The position numbers were made by a program, and so were the translations under genes. The notes beneath the pieces were generated by a model. It was not told where the DNA came from. It ran no database searches and saw nothing but the letters and a program-made list of their open reading frames with translations. Shown in pieces: positions 1 to 7,684 of a stretch of 12,120 nucleotides of DNA (within the stretch, counting starts at the first letter, position 1; each line of letters begins with the position of its first letter). Origin of the DNA: Pseudomonadales bacterium (lineage in GTDB: Bacteria; Pseudomonadota; Gammaproteobacteria; Pseudomonadales; Azotimanducaceae); the NCBI GenBank assembly GCA_028822125.1, contig JAPKEK010000023.1, positions 1 through 12,120 on the forward strand. The letters are read 5' to 3'.

Positions 1-1
1 T

Positions 2-1006
2 GCCGCCAATACCCACGTAATTCAACATGCCGGAAAGATTATGGCGCTGGAAGAAGGTCACTGGCCTTTTATCGTCTCCAACGAGCTGGAAACCGTTGGC
101 CCCAATGACTATAACGGTAAGTTGGCCGGCCCCATGACGGCGCATCCAAAGATCTGCCCTGAAACCGGTGAACTGTTAGCATTTTCTTATGGCATGACTG
201 AACCTTACCTGACCTATCTGAGAATTTCCGCAGCAGGTGAGTTGTTGCAAAACGAACCGATTACGGTTCCCGGGGCAACCATGATCCACGACTTTAATAT
301 CACCCGAAATCATGTGATTTTTATGGATCTACCCGCTGTCTGGAACTTTGAGGGCATGTCCACCACGGGTTTACCCATTCTCTGGGACGAGAGCTATGGG
401 GCGCGCCTTGGCGTCATGCCGCGCAATGGCAGCAACAAAGACATGACCTGGTATGACATCGATCCCTGTTATGTCTTCCACCCACTTAACGCCTATGAAC
501 AAGGCAACAAAATCATTATTGATGTCTGTCGCATGAACGACACCATGAAACCCGATTCCAGTTCTCCACCCATGCTGTATCGCTGGGAAATTGACCAAAA
601 TAGCGGGCAGGTTACCGAAACCCAACTCGACGACCGCATGGTCGACTTCCCCAGAGTCTGTGATACCGTCGTTGGGCTGAAACACCAATACGGCTACTGC
701 GCCGCTTTTTCCTCTGCAGGACCCTATGGCGAAGCCCTGGTAAAATATAATCTGACCGATGGCAGCGCTGAATACCGGCATCTGGACGGAGGCCAGGCCA
801 GCGAAGCCGTGTTTGTTAAAGATCCCCAGGGTAGCGATGAAGACCAGGGCTGGGTTCTCAATTATATCTATCAACCCGAAATTGATCGAAGCGAAGTATT
901 GATACTCGATGCCCAGAATTTCTGTGGTGAGCCAGCAGCAAGGATTCAACTGCCCGTTCGCGTTCCGGCAGGCTTCCATGGCAATTGGGTAGCCGATAGC
1001 AACTAA
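2..1006 (+). CDS. Carotenoid oxygenase (RPE65/lignostilbene dioxygenase) family protein, 5' partial
   Basis: This is the C-terminal 334 residues of a non-heme Fe(II) dioxygenase that cleaves a C=C bond in carotenoids, stilbenes or related phenylpropenes. The reading frame is open from the first bases of the window, so the true start lies upstream; family members are about 470-500 residues. All four iron-binding histidines appear in their family contexts: TAHPK (codon 143-145), MIHDF, FHPLNAYE and the near-terminal GFHGNW. The blade-like pattern between them and the closing FHGNW segment are typical of the seven-bladed propeller fold. No signal peptide can be judged because the N-terminus is missing. 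The next gene follows on the same strand after about 130 bp. Substrate is not decided by the sequence. The downstream arene/epoxide-type isomerase homologue makes an aromatic alkene at least as likely as a carotenoid (inference). The family assignment is secure. Confidence 0.93.
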   Translation, partial: AANTHVIQHAGKIMALEEGHWPFIVSNELETVGPNDYNGKLAGPMTAHPKICPETGELLAFSYGMTEPYLTYLRISAAGELLQNEPITVPGATMIHDFNITRNHVIFMDLPAVWNFEGMSTTGLPILWDESYGARLGVMPRNGSNKDMTWYDIDPCYVFHPLNAYEQGNKIIIDVCRMNDTMKPDSSSPPMLYRWEIDQNSGQVTETQLDDRMVDFPRVCDTVVGLKHQYGYCAAFSSAGPYGEALVKYNLTDGSAEYRHLDGGQASEAVFVKDPQGSDEDQGWVLNYIYQPEIDRSEVLILDAQNFCGEPAARIQLPVRVPAGFHGNWVADSN

Positions 1007-1138
1007 GCATCACCTCAGTGCGCTCAGGAGAAAGTCCTTACCTGCTATTTTTTACGGGTAACTAACTGAGGCGAATCTCTGGGTTAAATGTTGTTATTAA
1101 TGGGTGACGGTAAAGCAATACCGCAACTCAGGTTTCCT

Positions 1139-1561
1139 ATGCAAACGAAAACACAAAATAATATTATCATCGCCGGTGCGATTCTATTCTTGCTGGGGTT
1201 ACTGACCGGTTTTGCCATCCCTGGTTTCCTGAATCCACGAATGGGCCTGGCAAGTCATCTTGAAGCAGTGATGAACGGCACCTTCCTTATTGCCCTTGGC
1301 GCAGTCTGGACGCATATCAGGCTAACCCCAATACTTGATAAAACCACGTTCTGGCTTATTACCTATGGCACCTATGCGAACTGGTTGTTCACTGCCCTGG
1401 CCGCCCTGTTTGGCACCAGCAACACCACACCCATTGCCGGACAAGGCTTCTCAGGTCAGATCTGGCAGGAACAATTGGTTACCCTGGGTCTTATCAGTGT
1501 GGGAATTACACTGGTCCTAGGCTGCTCACTCGTTGTCCATGGTTTACTGAGAAACAAATAG
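1139..1561 (+). CDS. Hydroxylaminobenzene mutase / styrene-oxide isomerase-like membrane protein
   Basis: A 140-residue integral membrane protein with four hydrophobic helices, matching the HabA/HabB hydroxylaminobenzene mutase family and, more distantly, styrene-oxide isomerase StyC. Diagnostic stretches are LLGLLTGFAIP, NPRMGLASHLEAVMNG (about residues 32-47) and YGTYANW (76-82). H40 and N46 keep the H-x5-N spacing of the heme-ligand His and catalytic Asn that I recall for StyC; Tyr 76 or 79 may be the catalytic tyrosine. Such proteins isomerise aryl hydroxylamines to aminophenols or epoxides to aldehydes, inside the inner membrane. I chose the ATG at 1139 because the family begins just before the first helix and an AGG lies seven bases upstream. 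An in-frame ATG at 1088 would add 17 hydrophilic residues. It may be co-transcribed with the carotenoid oxygenase. Family good, substrate unknown. Confidence 0.8.
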   Translation: MQTKTQNNIIIAGAILFLLGLLTGFAIPGFLNPRMGLASHLEAVMNGTFLIALGAVWTHIRLTPILDKTTFWLITYGTYANWLFTALAALFGTSNTTPIAGQGFSGQIWQEQLVTLGLISVGITLVLGCSLVVHGLLRNK

Positions 1562-1607
1562 ACTTCTGGTAGCGACCGTCTGCTGGATTGTAAGTGTTTG
1601 CTGGCAT

Positions 1608-1662
1608 CCCCATACGGTTAATACTGGGGACTCAGTAGAGCCGGCCTTGAATAACACCGGCT
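1608..1662. terminator. Two small hairpins between convergent genes
   Basis: Between the tail-to-tail ends at 1561 and 1702 lie two inverted repeats. The first is CCCCA (1608-1612) with TGGGG (1625-1629). The second is AGCCGG (1639-1644) with CCGGCT (1657-1662), around a 12-base loop. Neither is followed by a clear T-tract on either strand, so they are only candidate transcription stop or mRNA-end structures. Their position between convergent transcripts is the main support. Confidence 0.35.
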
Positions 1663-1701
1663 ACTTCAGCTCAGATTAGAGAAAATTATCCCACCCTGGT
1701 C

Positions 1702-2073
1702 TCAATCTCCCTCAAAATCCTGGTACTCCACCAGGTGCATATAATCCTGTCGCAAGGGTGCAAATACATCGAGATTAAGGACAGGTATATCGCCAATGGG
1801 TTCGGCAAAATGTTCTTTATGCGGCGGGATGCGGATCACACTGCCAGCACTGGCTTCATACACTTCGCCATCGACATGAAAATTAACAGCGCCCTGCACT
1901 ATATAAACTACCTGTTCAAATGTATGGCTATGCGGTGATAATTCCATGCCCTGGGCCAGCGTATTCATCACCAGCATGACATCATCGCCGCGAAAACCCT
2001 TGCGAGTGACGCCCGGTCTCACAACCTCCCCTTCTATCTCGTCCCAGTTATAAAACATGACCTGATCTGTCAC
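1702..2073 (-). CDS. Single-domain cupin protein
   Basis: A 123-residue protein consisting of one cupin barrel. Motif 1 reads GMELSPHSHTFEQVVYIVQG-like (42-61), giving metal ligands H48, H50 and E53 or Q54. Motif 2 (77-91) has PPHKEH with H88 as the fourth ligand. Small cupins of this type bind Fe, Mn or Zn and act as dioxygenases, isomerases or decarboxylase-like helpers; the sequence does not say which. The start is GTG at 2073, chosen because a strong GAGGAG lies six bases upstream and the frame begins MTDQVMF. It is the last gene of the minus-strand array and follows the DUF6282-like hydrolase by about 76 bp, which suggests co-transcription and a role in the same pathway. It has no signal peptide, so it should be cytoplasmic. 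Confidence 0.85.
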   Translation of the reverse strand: MTDQVMFYNWDEIEGEVVRPGVTRKGFRGDDVMLVMNTLAQGMELSPHSHTFEQVVYIVQGAVNFHVDGEVYEASAGSVIRIPPHKEHFAEPIGDIPVLNLDVFAPLRQDYMHLVEYQDFEGD

Positions 2074-2149
2074 TTGTTTCTCCTCATATCATTACATCGT
2101 TATATCGTTGGCATCTTCTAGTAAATCCGCTAACTGTTTTGACCTACCT

Positions 2150-3082
2150 TCAATCCAGGCCCAGCAGAGATTGCGCATTACCTGATACCATTTTCCTAAT
2201 CTGCTGATCTGAATAGCCAAGATCTAAGCACTTACCAATCACATCACGAAAACCATCTACCGGATAAGGGTTTCCTTCCTGGCCCAGATCCGAGCCGAGA
2301 ATCGTTTTATCAACCGTGCCAGCTTTAATATATTGATCCAGATCTTCGCTGTCCCAGAATTTGAATTTCGACCCCGGCATGAACATACACAATGAATGTT
2401 CCATGAATACCCCCATATCTGCCAGTACAGCCATATCTTCAAGTGTGGCATCAACAACAAAAGTAGGATGGTTAACAAGCAGGCGGTTAACCCCGCGCTT
2501 TCGTGCTTCCTCGAACAAAGGCCATATTTCGGTGATATGCAAATGGCCACTCGACAATACAACATCATGTTCAGCAATGAGTTCCAGGATAGGTATGACC
2601 TCGTCAAGAAGTCTGCCACTGGCATCAAGTACTGCCAGTGGCTCTGGTTCAAGGGCCTTCTTCACCGTCTGGGGAAACTTATTGACGAAATCATCATCTT
2701 TTTTGTGATGGTCTATATGATTAGCTGCCGAAAAGGTGGGCATCCAGACCAGTTTAGCCCCTAGTTTAATGCCATGGTCAACAGCAAAGATATTGAATCC
2801 ACCACTGGCATTATTTAAAGGCACACCCGACAAGGCTAGAACGCCAAGGTCACCAAAATGTAAATTCAATAATTCGGTAATGGGCGTTGCCGAGTAATAA
2901 TGATCCTTGATTAATATGGCTTTCATCTTAACCTCAGATGCCTGCCGCAACGCCTCGATATGATCAATGTCTCTGGGCATGACCGACGGACCACTATGAC
3001 AATGCAGATCTATAGCGCCCTCAAGTAATGCCTCGATCTTCGCCCCCCTGGCATTATCGGGTTGCTTTGTTTCATTATTCAT
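2150..3082 (-). CDS. DUF6282-like metal-dependent amidohydrolase-fold protein
   Basis: A 310-residue cytoplasmic protein that I place with the DUF6282 / amidohydrolase-like TIM-barrel hydrolases. Likely metal ligands appear in order: D25-x-H27-x-H29 (IDLHCHSGPS, the strand-1 motif), K59-D60-H61, SSGHLH with H180 and H182, NHP with H205, and GSDLGQ with D265. These are the usual metal-binding strand ends of the superfamily. The family generally hydrolyses C-N, C-O or P-O bonds, but I know no defined substrate for this branch. I prefer the ATG at 3082: GTGAGG lies six bases upstream. A GTG at 3094 in the same frame would add four residues and sits inside that SD region. It lies between a flavin reductase-like gene and a cupin on the same strand. 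A ring-opening role after ring reduction is an inference from that pairing. Confidence 0.8.
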   Translation of the reverse strand: MNNETKQPDNARGAKIEALLEGAIDLHCHSGPSVMPRDIDHIEALRQASEVKMKAILIKDHYYSATPITELLNLHFGDLGVLALSGVPLNNASGGFNIFAVDHGIKLGAKLVWMPTFSAANHIDHHKKDDDFVNKFPQTVKKALEPEPLAVLDASGRLLDEVIPILELIAEHDVVLSSGHLHITEIWPLFEEARKRGVNRLLVNHPTFVVDATLEDMAVLADMGVFMEHSLCMFMPGSKFKFWDSEDLDQYIKAGTVDKTILGSDLGQEGNPYPVDGFRDVIGKCLDLGYSDQQIRKMVSGNAQSLLGLD

Positions 3083-3388
3083 AACTAGCCTCACTTAACT
3101 GACCTGAATTCGAACCTGTATGCCTATTCCCGCAGGCTATCCTTACCAGGATAAACAATATCAGGTTACTTTCAATTGATCCTCGATAAACTGCAGTCGC
3201 GTGTCATCCAGAGCCCTTACAATCACGCCCTGACATTCGATCTGTGCCACCCTGGCGTATTGCCTTTCAGAGCCAGGTCAAACCGCTACCTGGTGGCCTT
3301 GTGCTGCTCATGTAGTTCATGCATTTCTTAACTCATGGGCTTGTTTACGGGTTGCTAGGGGATCGGCGTAATTAAACCTGGCTGCCCT
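3083..3388 (-). other. Intergenic gap with a possible decayed small ORF
   Basis: This 306-bp gap separates the DHOD-like and DUF6282-like genes. On the minus strand a frame starts ATG at 3324 (MHELHEQHKATR), meets TAG at 3286-3288, then continues open as RFDLALKGNTPG before a TGA. A shifted frame runs ARVAQIECQGVIVRALDDTR... to a TGA at 3161-3163. Together they could be a roughly 54-codon gene broken by one stop and one frameshift. Open stretches this short also occur by chance and I recognise no family, so this is weak. The SD for the hydrolase is at the low-coordinate end. No tRNA, repeat or convincing terminator was seen. Confidence 0.2.
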
Positions 3389-4456
3389 TTACCCGGCACT
3401 GAGAAACTGTTTCCACGGCTGTTTGCGTTCCGGCATATCTGCAAATTTCTTGACTGTCGCTGCCTTGCCTATGAGATTACTGGCTCGGGTGTTTTTCTGC
3501 TGTAAATAGTCCTCAATCCGTTCAATTGCCATGCTCAGCACCTCGAATCCATCACTTAATACCGCCGATGCCATTTCCACAGCACTGGCACCCGCTAACA
3601 GAAATCGCAATACGTCTTCTCCATTTCTAGCGCCATTGGTACCCACCAAAGGGAAAACTGGCTGATCTCCTTTGCGCTCGTGCTTTAACAGGCCATGGAT
3701 CTGCGCCAGCCAGTAACAGCTAAGCGGAAGGTTCCAGTAGCCGCCCACACCAACATTAGTATCAAGGTAAGGTCTTTGTGTTTCCAGATCAGGAATCATG
3801 CCCATAAAGCGTCCAGGAACAACCACCGAATCAGCACCCGCCCGCCTTGCTGCAAGCACAAGTTGATCAACGTGTTCACTCTGGCCTGTTATTTTCACCC
3901 AGAGTGGAATAGTGATTGCCTTGCGGACACGACTAACGATAGTCTCAATTCGATCTGAGGACCGCTCGGTGGGTACACAGTCATCCTCAACTTCATCGCC
4001 GTAAGGCGTGCCTACATTGAGCTCAAGTATCCTGACACCGGCCTGTTCGATCTGCTGGCTCATGCTAACCGCCGCATCCAGGTCCGCCAGGACGATGCTG
4101 GCGATGACAAAAGCACCGTATTCCTGGGCCTCCTTATCCATCTCCACCACCATTGCCAGCCATTCCTCAAAGGATTGCGGCGTTAACCCTGAACGGCAGA
4201 TAAAGGTAGCTGCTCGAACATTTGCCGAATCGGCATGCACGGCCTGCCAGTTTTCATCAAGTAATAGGTAATCCGCTTTCTTTATCTGTTCCCGGGCTGC
4301 AACAGTCTCATTGGTCGACTTTGCAACCACCGCGGCCACACCGGATTTCAGCGCAGCTCTAATCCCGTTTCTATCCATGACGTGTTCACCGGAAGCACAG
4401 ATCAGCGGGTTTTTGAGCTTAATTTTACCAATCAACACCACTGCTTTATCTGTCAT
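3389..4456 (-). CDS. Dihydroorotate/dihydropyrimidine dehydrogenase-like FMN protein
   Basis: A 355-residue TIM-barrel flavoprotein of the class 1 DHOD / PreA type. Visible FMN-site elements are LKNPLICASGEH (14-25), K46 in VVAKST, LELNVGTP (144-151, N147), K188 in LWVKIT and the phosphate-binding GTNGARNGEDVLRFLLAGAS (272-291). The usual N-x-S-C-P-N/H motif is NVGTP here, without its cysteine. C160 (EDDCVPTE), nine residues after that proline, could serve as the active-site acid of the mobile loop. No Fe-S cluster domain is fused and no PreT-like partner is in the window. The family reduces or oxidises a C=C bond next to a carbonyl in cyclic amides. The start is firm: AAGAGG lies six bases before the ATG. 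Its setting between a decarboxylase and a hydrolase argues for catabolism rather than pyrimidine synthesis (inference). Confidence 0.83.
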   Translation of the reverse strand: MTDKAVVLIGKIKLKNPLICASGEHVMDRNGIRAALKSGVAAVVAKSTNETVAAREQIKKADYLLLDENWQAVHADSANVRAATFICRSGLTPQSFEEWLAMVVEMDKEAQEYGAFVIASIVLADLDAAVSMSQQIEQAGVRILELNVGTPYGDEVEDDCVPTERSSDRIETIVSRVRKAITIPLWVKITGQSEHVDQLVLAARRAGADSVVVPGRFMGMIPDLETQRPYLDTNVGVGGYWNLPLSCYWLAQIHGLLKHERKGDQPVFPLVGTNGARNGEDVLRFLLAGASAVEMASAVLSDGFEVLSMAIERIEDYLQQKNTRASNLIGKAATVKKFADMPERKQPWKQFLSAG

Positions 4457-4550
4457 TTACAACCTCTTACGTTTCGGGGATCCCAGTCTGGCATAGGGGT
4501 AATTGCCCAGTCATCGTCTTCCAATAGAGTAAATACCTAAGACCCGATTC

Positions 4551-4569
4551 AAGACCGGTATCTGGTCTT
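4551..4569. promoter_or_regulatory. Inverted repeat upstream of the DHOD-like gene
   Basis: AAGACC (4551-4556) and GGTCTT (4564-4569) form a perfect 6-bp inverted repeat with a 7-base spacer, about 95-110 bp upstream of the DHOD-like ATG. A further near copy (AAGACC at 4539-4544) lies just beside it. It could be an operator half-site group or a small RNA hairpin in the 241-bp gap after the decarboxylase. No clear -35/-10 pair was found near it. Confidence 0.22.
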
Positions 4570-4697
4570 CTGCCTGTTCCTGCTGGTATTGCTGGTACAA
4601 ATCATTACGGGGTCATGAAAACATCAAAGTAACGCAGCAGGATCACTAATTCAATACGACCCATTCGTTGCCATAAGGCAATGCGGATCAGGCAATA

Positions 4698-6207
4698 TCA
4701 AATTAACGATCGACCTAGATCGACCACTTTTGCTGGTAACAGATCAATATCCCGTGCGCTGCTGCGGAAATTAGTAATACAGACTCTGATTAGAAATTCA
4801 TTGCCTATATGGGCATGGGAGGGATAAGCCCAGCCTTCCGCCTGCAATTTCTTTAGGATGTCCTGATTAATCCTGTTGAGCAGGTCATCTGAGTCTGGCT
4901 CACTCTGATCTGCAACGGTTATCTCAGCGAGTACTTCCAATCCAGGATTGAAGCGAAAGGTCACAATACTGAGGCCGTGGTATCGAAGGTCCAGGTCTGC
5001 GGTCTTACCGATGAGTCCAGCCAGGCGCTGAGCAAGGTCAATATTGTCGCCAATCATGGCAACATAACCTTCACGACCAGCCTGGCGCAGGCACATCCAC
5101 ACCTTGAGCGCCCTGAATCCACGCGAGGTCTGCACGCCCTGGTCACGATAGCCGACAGGTAACGGATTCTGCTCATCAGAAACCGGGTAATAACCTGTTT
5201 CGTGAGCAAAAGTATCAATCAAGTGATTTTTGTCCTTCAACAAAACACAACCGGCCTCCAGCGGGACATACAGCCATTTATGGGCATCCATGGCGATGGA
5301 ATCGGCCAGACCAAGATGCTGAAGGTCACGAGGAGCAGACGCTAGTACAGCGGCGGCGGCACCATAGCAGCCATCAATATGAAACCACAGTTTTTCCTGC
5401 GTACAGATCTCAGCAATGGCGTTGATCGGATCAATAGCGCCGGTTGACACCGTCCCGGCGCTGGCCACAACCACAAGAGGAACATGTCCGGCCTGTCTAT
5501 CCCGGGCAATACAGGCTGACAGATGGGCCGTATCCATTCTCAGCAGTTCATCTGTTTCGACCCGGGTGATGGCTGACTCACCAAAGCCCATGATATCCAC
5601 CGCTTCTTCCAGCCAGGCGTGGGTTTCTGGCGTTGCATAGAATCTGTATTGATGAACCGGGCCATTTTGTAAGCCGTGCTGTCTGATAGCCGAGCCGAGC
5701 AGCGCACGCCTGGCGGCCAGCAGTGCAGTAATATTGGCAATAGTACCGCCACTGACCAGAAGACCCCCTGCATCCCGAGGGTAATTCAGTAACTCAGCAA
5801 TCCATTGCACCGATTGTCGTTCGATTTCAGACGCCACCGGGCCCACTGACCAGGTTGCAAGATTCGGATTGATAGCGGCAGCCAACATAGCTGGCCGAAC
5901 CATTAATATAGGCCCAGAAACGCGGGTGCGCAGTCAGCAGGGACTTTTCTAGCAGTAAACTGGAAATCTGGTCGATAATATCGCCGGCGGCCGAACCTCT
6001 AGCCGGCAAAGCTTCATTACCCAGAACCTCCTGGGCCGCTGCTACAGCATCCGATGACTGGACCCTGCGATTATGGATATCGTCCAGGAATGAAGCAATA
6101 TTATCCACCAGCTTGTGTCCAACCTTACGAAACTCCTCGCCACTCATATCGAGCGCCGCGAGGTGTGTTTTCGTGTCTCCGGTAGAGGGTGGTTCAGATT
6201 TATCCAT
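4698..6207 (-). pseudogene. Group II PLP-dependent (aromatic-amino-acid type) decarboxylase, frameshifted
   Basis: Two overlapping minus-strand frames together encode one PLP-dependent decarboxylase. The N-terminal frame (from 6207) carries the helical leader and HPRFWAYINGSAS. The C-terminal frame resumes at 5888 with MLAAAINPN and runs to the TGA at 4698-4700. Numbered on the repaired protein, H199 (TPETH, stacks on PLP), D281 (HIDG, binds the pyridine nitrogen) and K313 (DAHKW, Schiff base) are all present. Adding back 8 bp at the junction gives 505 residues, a normal family length. The start at 6207 has AAGGG five bases upstream and lies 58 bp after dctM; in-frame ATGs at 6222 and 6249 and a GTG at 6258 are alternatives. 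As read, no full-length enzyme can be made. The lesion is either recent inactivation or a sequence error. The substrate is likely an aromatic or acidic L-amino acid, not resolvable here. Confidence 0.88.
5881..5888 (-). repeat. Surviving unit of an inferred 8-bp tandem duplication (frameshift site)
   Basis: On the minus strand this is ATGTTGGC, directly after ...GGTTCGGCCAGCT. Two copies in tandem here would read TAT GTT GGC ATG TTG GCT, encoding SYVGMLAAAINPN and joining the two decarboxylase frames exactly. With one copy the frame breaks. The missing unit is inferred from the protein family, not observed. Confidence 0.6.
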
Positions 6208-6264
6208 ATTGGCCCTTGGCATTAATAGTGCAGGCTGTACGGCTGGCATTGCTAGCACTGATTA

Positions 6265-7572
6265 TCAGTTGAGCAATCCCGGGATGAACAGCGATATCTG
6301 CGGAAAATAAATAAGTAAGCTCACCACCACTACCTCGCAGGCCAGAAACCAGAAAGTGCCTTTGAAGATTGTCCCTAAGGATATCGTATCGTCGACCACG
6401 TTCTTAATGGCATAGACATTCATACCCACCGGCGGTGTCAGCAGGCCTATTTCAATAAACTTCACGACCAGGACACCGATCCAGATTAAGTTCATATCGA
6501 GCTCCCTGAACATAGGCAGAACAATCGGCAAGGTCAGCAGTAAAATTCCCATGGGATCAAGAAACATACCCAGAACCAGGAAGATAACAGCAGCGACTAA
6601 AATGGCAGACAGTGGACTACCCACCCACACCGTCGCGATATCACTAATGGCACCCGACGTACCGGTGATAGCAAGAAAACGGGTAAACATGATGGCACCC
6701 ACGGCAATCCATAGCAGGCTGGTAGTGCTCAGCAGCGTATCGCTGATGCTTTTTACAAAAACATCTTTGGTCATTCTTTTTTGCAGCATCGAGATAATCA
6801 AAAGTACAAAGGCACCAAATGCACCGCCCTCAGTGGCGGTGACGTAACCCTGATAAAAACCAATTAACAGAGAAACAATCAAGATGAAGATGGGCCAGAT
6901 CGGCAGCAAAGATCTGAACCGCATTGACCAGCTGATGTACAGGGTAGTTCTGGGTGCCAAGGTAGGTTTCAGCCAGCACCGCACAATAATCATGCAGGCG
7001 TAAATACCGATGGTCAGTAATCCTGGAAAAATCCCTGCCATAAAAAGCTTGGTAACCGAAACTTCGGCAAAAATACCAAAAATGATTACAGTGATGGAGG
7101 GTGGGATCATATTGCCTACCGTGCCGGCACTGGCAACAACCCCGGAGGCAAGTCCTTTGTCATAGCCTGCGTCAACCATTTCCGGGATGGTGATACGCCC
7201 CATCGTTGCCGCCGTTGCCAGACTGGACCCTGAAGCTGCCGCGAAACCAGCGCAGGAAAAATTGGCCGCCACAGCCAGCCCGCCTGGTACCCAGGCAAGC
7301 CATAACCTTGCTGCATTAAAGAGCTCACTGGCCAGGCGGGTGTGCTGGGCTATGCAACCCATCAATATAAACATGGGAATGGCAGAAAACGACCAGTGGG
7401 CGGCAAAGTGAAAGGGTTCAATGCGTACCAGGTGCATTGCAATATCAACGCCCTCGGTGATGCCCAGGCCAATAACCGCAACGCCAAACAGTGCAAAGGC
7501 GATAGGCACTCTCAACGCCATCAAAAGTAATAATAGACCGATGCCGGTAAAGCCAATGGAGATATCTGACAT
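6265..7572 (-). CDS. dctM: TRAP transporter large permease (DctM type)
   Basis: A 435-residue inner-membrane protein with about twelve hydrophobic segments, the ion-coupled transport subunit of a tripartite ATP-independent periplasmic transporter. Family signatures are clear: SFSAIPMFILMG (61-72), WVPGGLAVAANFSCAGFAA-like (94-112), ASGSSLATAATMG (113-125), SAGTVGNMIPPS (148-159) and a C-terminal VKFIEIGLLTPPVGMNVY block. Length and motifs are typical, with no sign of truncation. It works with DctQ and DctP encoded just upstream to import a carboxylate-like solute using the sodium gradient. The start at 7572 gives MSDISIGF; only a weak AAGAGAA lies upstream, which fits translational coupling. 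The decarboxylase begins 58 bp downstream on the same strand, so the transported solute probably feeds the enzymes that follow (inference). Confidence 0.95.
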   Translation of the reverse strand: MSDISIGFTGIGLLLLLMALRVPIAFALFGVAVIGLGITEGVDIAMHLVRIEPFHFAAHWSFSAIPMFILMGCIAQHTRLASELFNAARLWLAWVPGGLAVAANFSCAGFAAASGSSLATAATMGRITIPEMVDAGYDKGLASGVVASAGTVGNMIPPSITVIIFGIFAEVSVTKLFMAGIFPGLLTIGIYACMIIVRCWLKPTLAPRTTLYISWSMRFRSLLPIWPIFILIVSLLIGFYQGYVTATEGGAFGAFVLLIISMLQKRMTKDVFVKSISDTLLSTTSLLWIAVGAIMFTRFLAITGTSGAISDIATVWVGSPLSAILVAAVIFLVLGMFLDPMGILLLTLPIVLPMFRELDMNLIWIGVLVVKFIEIGLLTPPVGMNVYAIKNVVDDTISLGTIFKGTFWFLACEVVVVSLLIYFPQISLFIPGLLN

Positions 7573-7576
7573 TTTG

Positions 7577-7684
7577 CTATTCTCTTTTAGTGGCTGTGCA
7601 GGTCATCACGATGCCAAGCCCTGAACTGCAGAACATGAATGACAGGGCCAATCGTGCGGTGATGACGGCACAGGCAAACCCCAT
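7577..7684 (-). CDS. Possible 35-residue hydrophobic small ORF between dctQ and dctM
   Basis: Its ATG directly follows the dctQ stop (TAGATG junction) and its TAG lies four bases before the dctM ATG, so it fills the whole 112-bp gap. The peptide begins MGFACAVITARLALSFMF, could span a membrane once, and contains CSSG. No Shine-Dalgarno sequence is visible, so expression would depend on coupling to dctQ. TRAP operons do not normally carry such a gene. It may be a chance frame, or the spacer may only serve to link translation of the two permease genes. Confidence 0.25.
   Translation of the reverse strand: MGFACAVITARLALSFMFCSSGLGIVMTCTATKRE

Noticed and set aside
371..979. 202-codon minus-strand open frame opposite the carotenoid oxygenase
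   Set aside because: It lies wholly antisense to a gene with all four iron histidines and has no recognisable domain, so it is a shadow frame.
1013..1071. CCTCAGT / ACTGAGG inverted repeat between the first two genes
   Set aside because: The arms are only 7 bp with a 45-base loop and no T-tract, so neither a terminator nor an operator is supported.
4511..4513. In-frame TGA as a selenocysteine codon
   Set aside because: No selenoprotein family is recognisable in the frame and no hairpin of the bacterial SECIS type is evident just downstream; a stop in a chance or decayed frame is simpler.
4668..4682. TTGCC-ATAA-GGCAA hairpin after the decarboxylase as a terminator
   Set aside because: The stem is 5 bp and no T-tract follows on the minus strand, so it is not a credible intrinsic terminator.
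5827..6258. Decarboxylase halves as two separate genes or a phase-variable switch
   Set aside because: The C-terminal half lacks an SD and the fold needs both parts. Only one repeat unit remains, so the observed state cannot itself slip readily; phase variation is not supported.
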